From Streptomyces colonosanans (GTDB lineage Bacteria; Actinomycetota; Actinomycetes; Streptomycetales; Streptomycetaceae): DNA of 64,000 nt. The notes below the pieces were generated by a model that worked only from the letters and a program-made list of their open reading frames with translations, made no database searches and was not told where the DNA came from. Position numbers and translations under genes: made by a program. The stretch is from positions 25,898-89,897 of the forward strand of contig NZ_MLYP01000079.1 in the NCBI RefSeq assembly GCF_001866645.1, written 5' to 3'. Of the stretch, positions 60,199-64,000 are shown piece after piece (position 1 is the stretch's first letter; every line of letters begins with the position of its first letter).

Positions 60199-61062
60199 AT
60201 GAGCCGCATGGGTGACGTACTGGCCGGATTTCATGCCGCCTGGGAGTTCGAGTCCGACTCCGTGCTCATCCGCTTCGAACGGGGAATCCGCACGCCGAAG
60301 CTGTTCCAGGCGCTCGGCGAACGCCGTATCCCGCTGGAGGCGATCACGGGGGTGACGCTGAGCCCGGGCAAGCGCGGGACGATCGTCCTGCGCGCGCTGC
60401 CGAGGCCCGGCGCCGACCCGCTCATGGAGGCGGCGGCCGGGCAACTCAAGGAGACCTGCGACCCCTACCGGCTGGTCCTGCCCGCCGACCGTCAGCCCTT
60501 CGCCGAGACGTACGCGGACAAGCTGCGCTCCCTGCTCACCGAGGACACCGCCCCCGCCGAGCGGTTCCTGGTCCCACCACCCGAGGCACCGCTGCAGTTC
60601 AAGGCCTACGACGGGAAGGCGTCCTTCAACGGCAAGGCGGTGTCCTTCCGGTGGTTCTGGACGGGCGCGTCCTCCGCCAAGTGGAAGGCCGGCGACCAGA
60701 TTTTCCCGGTCACCGGCCTCAGCGGGGTCGAGTGGCGCTCCCCCGAAGCCATCGAGGGCCATCTGCGGCTGCTGCGCCGCGAACCTGCAGGCGCAGCGCA
60801 GCCGGATCAGGATCCGGCCGCCGTCGTCTTCGGGCGCGGGTACGGGCCCGTTCACGAGTCGCTGCCGTTCGCCGCGGCGGTGCTGGCCGCGGTGCGCTGC
60901 GCCGGTCCCGCCGTTCCCGCCCCGGCCGCGGTGCCCACGGCTCGCCGGGACCCGGCGGACATCGCCGAGCGGATCCGGCATCTCGGGGAGCTGCACAAGG
61001 CGGGGCTGGTCACGGACGAGGAGTTCTCCACGAAGAAGGCGGAGTTGCTCGCGGAGCTTTAG
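60199..61062 (+). CDS. DUF4429-SHOCT protein
   Basis: 287 residues. Two DUF4429 units are visible: AAWEFESDSVLIRFERGIRT with LEAITGVTLSPGKRGTIVLR, and KAYDGKASFNGKAVSFRWFW with FPVTGLSGVEWRSP. A Pro/Ala linker leads to a C-terminal SHOCT domain (IAERIRHLGELHKAGLVTDE then EFSTKKAELL). SHOCT motifs often appear at the end of proteins involved in oligomer or lipid interaction; the DUF4429 role is unknown. The start is ambiguous between 60199 and ATG 60208. Confidence 0.8.
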   Translation: MSRMGDVLAGFHAAWEFESDSVLIRFERGIRTPKLFQALGERRIPLEAITGVTLSPGKRGTIVLRALPRPGADPLMEAAAGQLKETCDPYRLVLPADRQPFAETYADKLRSLLTEDTAPAERFLVPPPEAPLQFKAYDGKASFNGKAVSFRWFWTGASSAKWKAGDQIFPVTGLSGVEWRSPEAIEGHLRLLRREPAGAAQPDQDPAAVVFGRGYGPVHESLPFAAAVLAAVRCAGPAVPAPAAVPTARRDPADIAERIRHLGELHKAGLVTDEEFSTKKAELLAEL

Positions 61063-61108
61063 CACCACGCCCGTGCAGGGGCGCGGTGGCCCGCGGCCCT
61101 GCAGAAGG

Positions 61109-61252
61109 CAGCGCCCGCTCCAGCGTGGCGCGGGACGCCTCGGCGTCGGCGTGGCCGTAGGCGAAGCTCATGCCCATGCAGCCGAGGCCCTGGACACCGA
61201 CCTCGGGTCCGCCCTCGCCGAGCCGTACCACCGGGATCCTGCTGTCCGTCAT
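61109..61252 (-). pseudogene. Truncated aldo/keto reductase, N-terminus only
   Basis: MTDSRIPVVRLGEGGPEVGV and QGLGCMGMSFAYGHADAEAS then RATLERAL form the first strands of an aldo/keto reductase of the AKR13/YajO type. After about 48 codons the frame runs into unrelated GC-rich sequence, and the catalytic Tyr/Lys/His region is missing. ATG 61252 overlaps the MerR stop (ATGA), so the gene was the second of a regulated pair. The 3' portion has been deleted. Confidence 0.75.
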
Positions 61253-61749
61253 CGGGTTGCGATCCTCTCCGCTTCGCAGTGGCGCCCCGCCTCCGCGTAG
61301 AAACTGATCTTGCGGTCCAGTACGGCGAGCGTGTCGTGGAGTTCGGCGATCCGGGTCAGGACGTCACGGCGGGTCGCCTCCAGCAGCTCATGCCGCTCGC
61401 CGTAGGAGCTCTCGCCCACGCGCACCAGTTCCGCGTACCGGACCATGTCGGCGACCGGCATCCCGGTCAGCCGGAGCTTGCCGACCAGGTCGAGCCAGTC
61501 CAGGTCGCGGTTGGTGTAGCGGCGCTGGCCGGTGTAGGAGCGGTCGATGTGCGGCATCAGCCCGATCCGCTCGTACCAGCGCAGGGTGTGCGCCGTCAGG
61601 CCGGTGAAGGCGGCGACCTCGCTGATCGTGTAAGGGTCCTGCCCGTCGGGGCGGGGGTGCCGCGGGGGCGGGGTGGAGCAGATGTCGGTGCGAGTGGGAG
61701 CGTGCGGAGTGTCCTCGGTGGCCACGGCAGTGGTATGCATCACCGTCAT
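61249..61749 (-). CDS. MerR-family regulator
   Basis: 166 residues. After a Thr/Pro-rich start, the winged helix reads YTISEVAAFTGLTAHTLRWY, ERIGLMPHIDRSYTGQRRYT, NRDLDWLDLVGKLRLTGMPV (about 40-95), then a dimerising coiled helix RRDVLTRIAELHDTLAVLDR. It lacks the Cys residues of metal sensors, so it answers an organic signal. Coupled to the truncated aldo/keto reductase. The promoter has a 19-bp spacer with a perfect palindrome, as in activators of this family. Start at 61749 or ATG 61740. Confidence 0.85.
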   Translation of the reverse strand: MTVMHTTAVATEDTPHAPTRTDICSTPPPRHPRPDGQDPYTISEVAAFTGLTAHTLRWYERIGLMPHIDRSYTGQRRYTNRDLDWLDLVGKLRLTGMPVADMVRYAELVRVGESSYGERHELLEATRRDVLTRIAELHDTLAVLDRKISFYAEAGRHCEAERIATR

Positions 61750-61767
61750 GGCCTCCACGCTATGGGG

Positions 61768-61783
61768 TTGGAGTGCACTCCAA
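61768..61783. promoter_or_regulatory. MerR-type operator/promoter
   Basis: The perfect 16-bp palindrome TTGGAGTGCACTCCAA lies between a -35 TTGCTT and a -10 TAGCGT separated by 19 bp (minus strand). A long spacer with the operator inside it is the MerR-family pattern. Confidence 0.75.
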
Positions 61784-61844
61784 GCAAGCGGATTGAGGGG
61801 GAATTGGCGAGCCCTTGCCGGGCGGGCCGATTAGCGTGCCCGTC

Positions 61845-62315
61845 ATGAGTCTCGTACGCCGGGCCGTGCCCGAGGACGCCGAAGAATTGCTGCGACTGCG
61901 CCAGGTGATGCTGGATTCCGTCTTCTCCGCCGGGTCCGACACCCAGTGGCAAGCGGAGTCCCTGCCGACCGTGCGCCACCGGCTCGCCATTCCGGACGGC
62001 GGCTTCGCGGCGTTCGTGGTCGACCATCCGGAGCGGCTGGGCGCGCTGGCGGCGCTGGCGGCCGGGACGCTCGAGTACCGGATCGGCCGCAAGGGCAACC
62101 CGCACGGACGGGTGGGGCATGTCTTCAGCGTCGCCACCGACCCCGGCATGCGCCGCCACGGGTACGCCCGCGCCTGCATGGAGTCCCTGCTGGACTGGTT
62201 CCGGGAGGAGGACGTGCGGCAGGTCGACCTGAACGCGTCTGCCGAGGCCGAGCCGCTGTACGCGTCGCTGGGTTTCGTCCGCAAGCCGGACCCCTCGATG
62301 CGGCTGGAGCTGTGA
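61845..62315 (+). CDS. GNAT-family N-acetyltransferase
   Basis: 156 residues. The acetyl-CoA motif is GHVFSVATDPGMRRHGYARA (near 92-111), with V-x-T-x-P-x-x-R-x-x-G-x-A/G. LDWFREEDVRQVDLNASAEA and EPLYASLGFVRK follow, the usual end of the domain. The ATG at 61845 is preferred over an upstream in-frame start. It is 86 bp divergent from the MerR gene. Substrate unknown. Confidence 0.85.
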   Translation: MSLVRRAVPEDAEELLRLRQVMLDSVFSAGSDTQWQAESLPTVRHRLAIPDGGFAAFVVDHPERLGALAALAAGTLEYRIGRKGNPHGRVGHVFSVATDPGMRRHGYARACMESLLDWFREEDVRQVDLNASAEAEPLYASLGFVRKPDPSMRLEL

Positions 62316-62334
62316 GCCGCATAGGCTCGTACGC

Positions 62335-63159
62335 ATGTCCCTGCAGAGCCTGGCGCTGATCGAGAACTGGCCCGTCCCCACCGCCGCCGCGGCGGTCGTC
62401 CGCGCGGACGGCACCGTGCCCGGCACGCACGGCCCGGTCGACCACCGCTTCCGGCTGGCCTCGGTCACCAAGCCGCTCGCCGCCTACGCGGTGCTCGTCG
62501 CGTACGAGGAGGGGGCGATCGAGCTGGAGGAGCCCGCCGGGCCGCCCGGCTCCACGGTCCGCCATCTCCTTGCGCACACCTCCGGGCTGGCGTTCGACGA
62601 ACACAGGGTGACGTCGGCGCCCGGCGAGCGCCGGCTGTACTCGAACGCGGGCTTCGAGGTGCTGGGCGATCATGTGGCGAAGGCGACGGACATCCCGTTC
62701 GCCGAGTACGCCCGCCAGGCGGTCCTGGAGCCGCTGGCCATGACCTCGACGAGCCTGGAGGGCTCCCCGGCCAAGGACGGCGTCTCGACGGTCTCGGACC
62801 TGGTGCGGTTCGCGGCCGAGGTGCAGGCGCCGCGCCTGCTGGACGCGCGGACGGTGGCCGAGGCGATGACGGTGCAGTACCCCGGCACGAAGGGCGTCCT
62901 GCCCGGCTACGGCCACCAGAACCCCAACGACTGGGGCCTCGGCTTCGAGATCCGCAACTCCAAGTCACCGCATTGGACGGGGAGTTCGTCCTCACCTCGC
63001 GCCTTCGGGCACTTCGGCCAGTCGGGCACGTTCCTGTGGATCGACCCCGACGCCGAGGCGGCCTGCGTGGCCCTGACGGACCGCGCGTTCGGACCGTGGG
63101 CGATCGAGACGTGGCCGGTGTTCACGGACGGGGTGCTGGCGGAGTTGCGCACTTCCTGA
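62335..63159 (+). CDS. Serine hydrolase (class C beta-lactamase/esterase type)
   Basis: 274 residues of the penicillin-binding-protein-like serine hydrolase fold. SVTKPLAAYAVLVAYEEGAI has catalytic S-x-x-K. LLAHTSGLAFDEH, then LYSNAGFEVLGDHVAKATDI with the Y-S-N motif, and FGHFGQSGTFLWIDPDAEAA (HFGQSG in place of K-T-G) complete the active site. No signal peptide is visible, so it probably acts in the cytosol on an ester or amide. It starts 20 bp after the GNAT gene and may be cotranscribed with it. Confidence 0.85.
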   Translation: MSLQSLALIENWPVPTAAAAVVRADGTVPGTHGPVDHRFRLASVTKPLAAYAVLVAYEEGAIELEEPAGPPGSTVRHLLAHTSGLAFDEHRVTSAPGERRLYSNAGFEVLGDHVAKATDIPFAEYARQAVLEPLAMTSTSLEGSPAKDGVSTVSDLVRFAAEVQAPRLLDARTVAEAMTVQYPGTKGVLPGYGHQNPNDWGLGFEIRNSKSPHWTGSSSSPRAFGHFGQSGTFLWIDPDAEAACVALTDRAFGPWAIETWPVFTDGVLAELRTS

Positions 63160-63179
63160 AGGCGCCCCGGGTGAGGCAC

Positions 63180-63223
63180 GACACGCCTTCCGTAGCCGTT
63201 CGTACGGTAGGAAGGAGCGTGTC
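63180..63223. terminator. Long imperfect hairpin downstream of the serine hydrolase gene
   Basis: Arms gacacgccttccgtagccg and tacggtaggaaggagcgtgt pair imperfectly around ttcg. It lies between the hydrolase stop and the right end of the TnpB element and may end transcription from both sides. Confidence 0.5.
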
Positions 63224-63241
63224 AGCCGGGGATTGAAGATC

Positions 63242-63263
63242 TCTCCCGCCTGAAGGCGGGAGA
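63242..63263 (-). ncRNA. IS200/IS605 right-end hairpin, probable end of an omega-RNA
   Basis: A 9-bp perfect stem, tctcccgcc with ggcgggaga, loop tgaa, 8 bases after the TnpB stop. On the minus strand it is followed by gatcttcaat (to about 63232), matching the usual hairpin-plus-TTCAA/T right end of IS605-family elements. Confidence 0.65.
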
Positions 63264-63270
63264 TTCCGGC

Positions 63271-64000
63271 CTACCTTGCGGTGGTCGGTTTGACGCCTCT
63301 GGTGCGCCTTACGGTTGCGCTTCCCGCAGCCGGGACGAGCGCGTGGCCCGTCCGGTACAGGTGCAGGATGTTTCGGGCCGCGTTGAAGTCTGCGTTCCCG
63401 GTCCAGCCGCACTCGTGGTTCTTGCATACGAACAGGGCCTGCGATTCCCGGTTGCCGGGGGCGATGAATCCGCAGGCGTGGCAGCGCTGCGATGTGTGTC
63501 GCGCGGGTATCGCTGCCAGGGTTCCGCCGTGGCGTTCGAGCTTGTAGGCCAGCATGCGGCGCATGCGTCCCCAGGATTCCTGGAGGATGCTGCGGTTGAG
63601 TCCGGCCTTCTGTGCCACGTTGGTGCCGGGGTTGTCCACGGTGCCCTTGGCGGAGCGGGTCATGTTCGTGATGTCGAGGTCTTCCACGGCCACGGTGCTG
63701 TAGGTGCGGGCGAGGGTGGTCGTGGTCTGGTGCTGCCAGTCCTCGGCGCGGCGCTTGGCTTTCGCGTGGAGCCGTCGGATCTGGTCGTAGGTGTTCTGCA
63801 AGCGGCGGGAGGTGGGCTCGCCTCGCTTGCGGAACGACTTGCGGTGGGCTGCTTCCCGTTCCAGGGCGAGGAGCTTGCGCTTCTCGTTGGGGGTGAGCCA
63901 TTTGTTCCGGTCAGCACTGCCGTCGGGAAGCCGGTGCGGACGGCCGTGGTCCTGGTGGTTGCCGTCCGCGAGGGCCAGGGGGATGACGACTCCGGCGTCG
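63271..64000 (-). CDS. tnpB: TnpB, IS200/IS605-family RNA-guided nuclease, C-terminal part (runs off right edge)
   Basis: The visible 243 residues hold the RuvC-like nuclease: an acidic residue at the edge in DAGVVIPLALADG (RuvC-I), a helical region (NKWLTPNEKRKLLALEREAA), VAVEDLDITNMTRSAKGTVD with Glu (RuvC-II), then the zinc ribbon CHACGFIAPGN to CKNHECGWTGNADFNAARNI, with CxxC-CxxxxC and the last Asp (RuvC-III). Domains look intact. TnpB cuts DNA next to a short adjacent motif, guided by an RNA made from the element's right end, and helps keep the element in place. The TnpA transposase is not in view. Confidence 0.9.
   Translation of the reverse strand, partial: DAGVVIPLALADGNHQDHGRPHRLPDGSADRNKWLTPNEKRKLLALEREAAHRKSFRKRGEPTSRRLQNTYDQIRRLHAKAKRRAEDWQHQTTTTLARTYSTVAVEDLDITNMTRSAKGTVDNPGTNVAQKAGLNRSILQESWGRMRRMLAYKLERHGGTLAAIPARHTSQRCHACGFIAPGNRESQALFVCKNHECGWTGNADFNAARNILHLYRTGHALVPAAGSATVRRTRGVKPTTAR

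Overview
The window is chromosomal DNA from a high-GC actinomycete, almost certainly a Streptomyces. The evidence is very high GC at third codon positions, frequent GTG and TTG starts, GTGA and ATGA stop/start overlaps inside operons, and a typical Streptomyces gene set (single-chain AceE-type pyruvate dehydrogenase E1, many TerD paralogues, TetR, MerR and LysR regulators, a SCO2322-family protein). Most of it looks like core chromosome with three insertions or scars. No assignment was checked against a database; all come from reading the translated sequence.

Left part (1-24.6 kb). A lipoprotein gene runs off the left edge. A MITE-like repeat follows, then an operon for a GT4 glycosyltransferase, a SAM methyltransferase and an alpha/alpha-toroid protein. 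This operon is divergent from a KstR-like TetR regulator, and a perfect TNNAACNNGTTNNA palindrome lies between them. Next come a frameshifted XRE gene, an APH-like kinase and a cobalamin riboswitch. The riboswitch precedes a five-gene operon in which every junction is tight: a secreted membrane-anchored toroid (transcobalamin-like architecture), a SCO2322-family protein, and ECF transporter T, fused double ATPase and S components. After this are a small secreted transglycosylase, two decayed gene remnants, a GT87-PAP2 fusion, an MHS-family permease, an FHA-like protein, a DUF1992 protein, a GNAT enzyme, a second copy of the MITE-like repeat, an MFS exporter fused to a winged helix, a peptidoglycan-binding protein, a HAD phosphatase, and a GDT1/TMEM165-type exporter behind a yybP-ykoY (manganese) riboswitch.

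Mobile element (25.37-31.05 kb). A 5.7-kb Tn554-like unit has inserted into the catalytic HNH motif of a secreted nuclease gene. The two halves of the nuclease lie on either side, flanked by the 8-bp repeat CACGTCGT. The unit carries two tyrosine recombinases (one broken by an in-frame TGA), a small TnpC/DUF6262-like protein, and two cargo enzymes (PhzF-like and DinB/maleylpyruvate-isomerase-like).

Middle part (31.3-42 kb). This is mostly housekeeping or poorly characterised: an NHL-type secreted propeller, DedA, DUF2277, an MBL-fold hydrolase, a PanE-like reductase, LysR, proline-rich and coiled-coil membrane proteins, tRNA-Val(TAC), a DUF4097 lipoprotein and an FmdB zinc ribbon.

Tellurium-resistance-type block (42.0-52.3 kb). 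An O-methyltransferase, a HAD hydrolase, an 812-residue phosphoribosyltransferase-type protein and an HpcH/HpaI-like lyase form one strand-coherent group. They adjoin TerD with a PAYGYP tail, a TerA-like protein, a DUF475/TerC-like membrane protein, two TerD paralogues and a 1-Cys-type peroxiredoxin. This matches the Ter-associated module proposed to make a nucleoside-like metabolite whose chemistry is not known.

Right part (52.4-64 kb). DUF3052 and aceE are divergent. They are followed by an MFS exporter with its divergent TetR, a DUF1023 hydrolase, a DUF4429-SHOCT protein, a MerR gene translationally coupled to a truncated aldo/keto reductase, a GNAT enzyme, a serine hydrolase, and the C-terminal two thirds of an IS200/IS605-type TnpB with its right-end hairpin.
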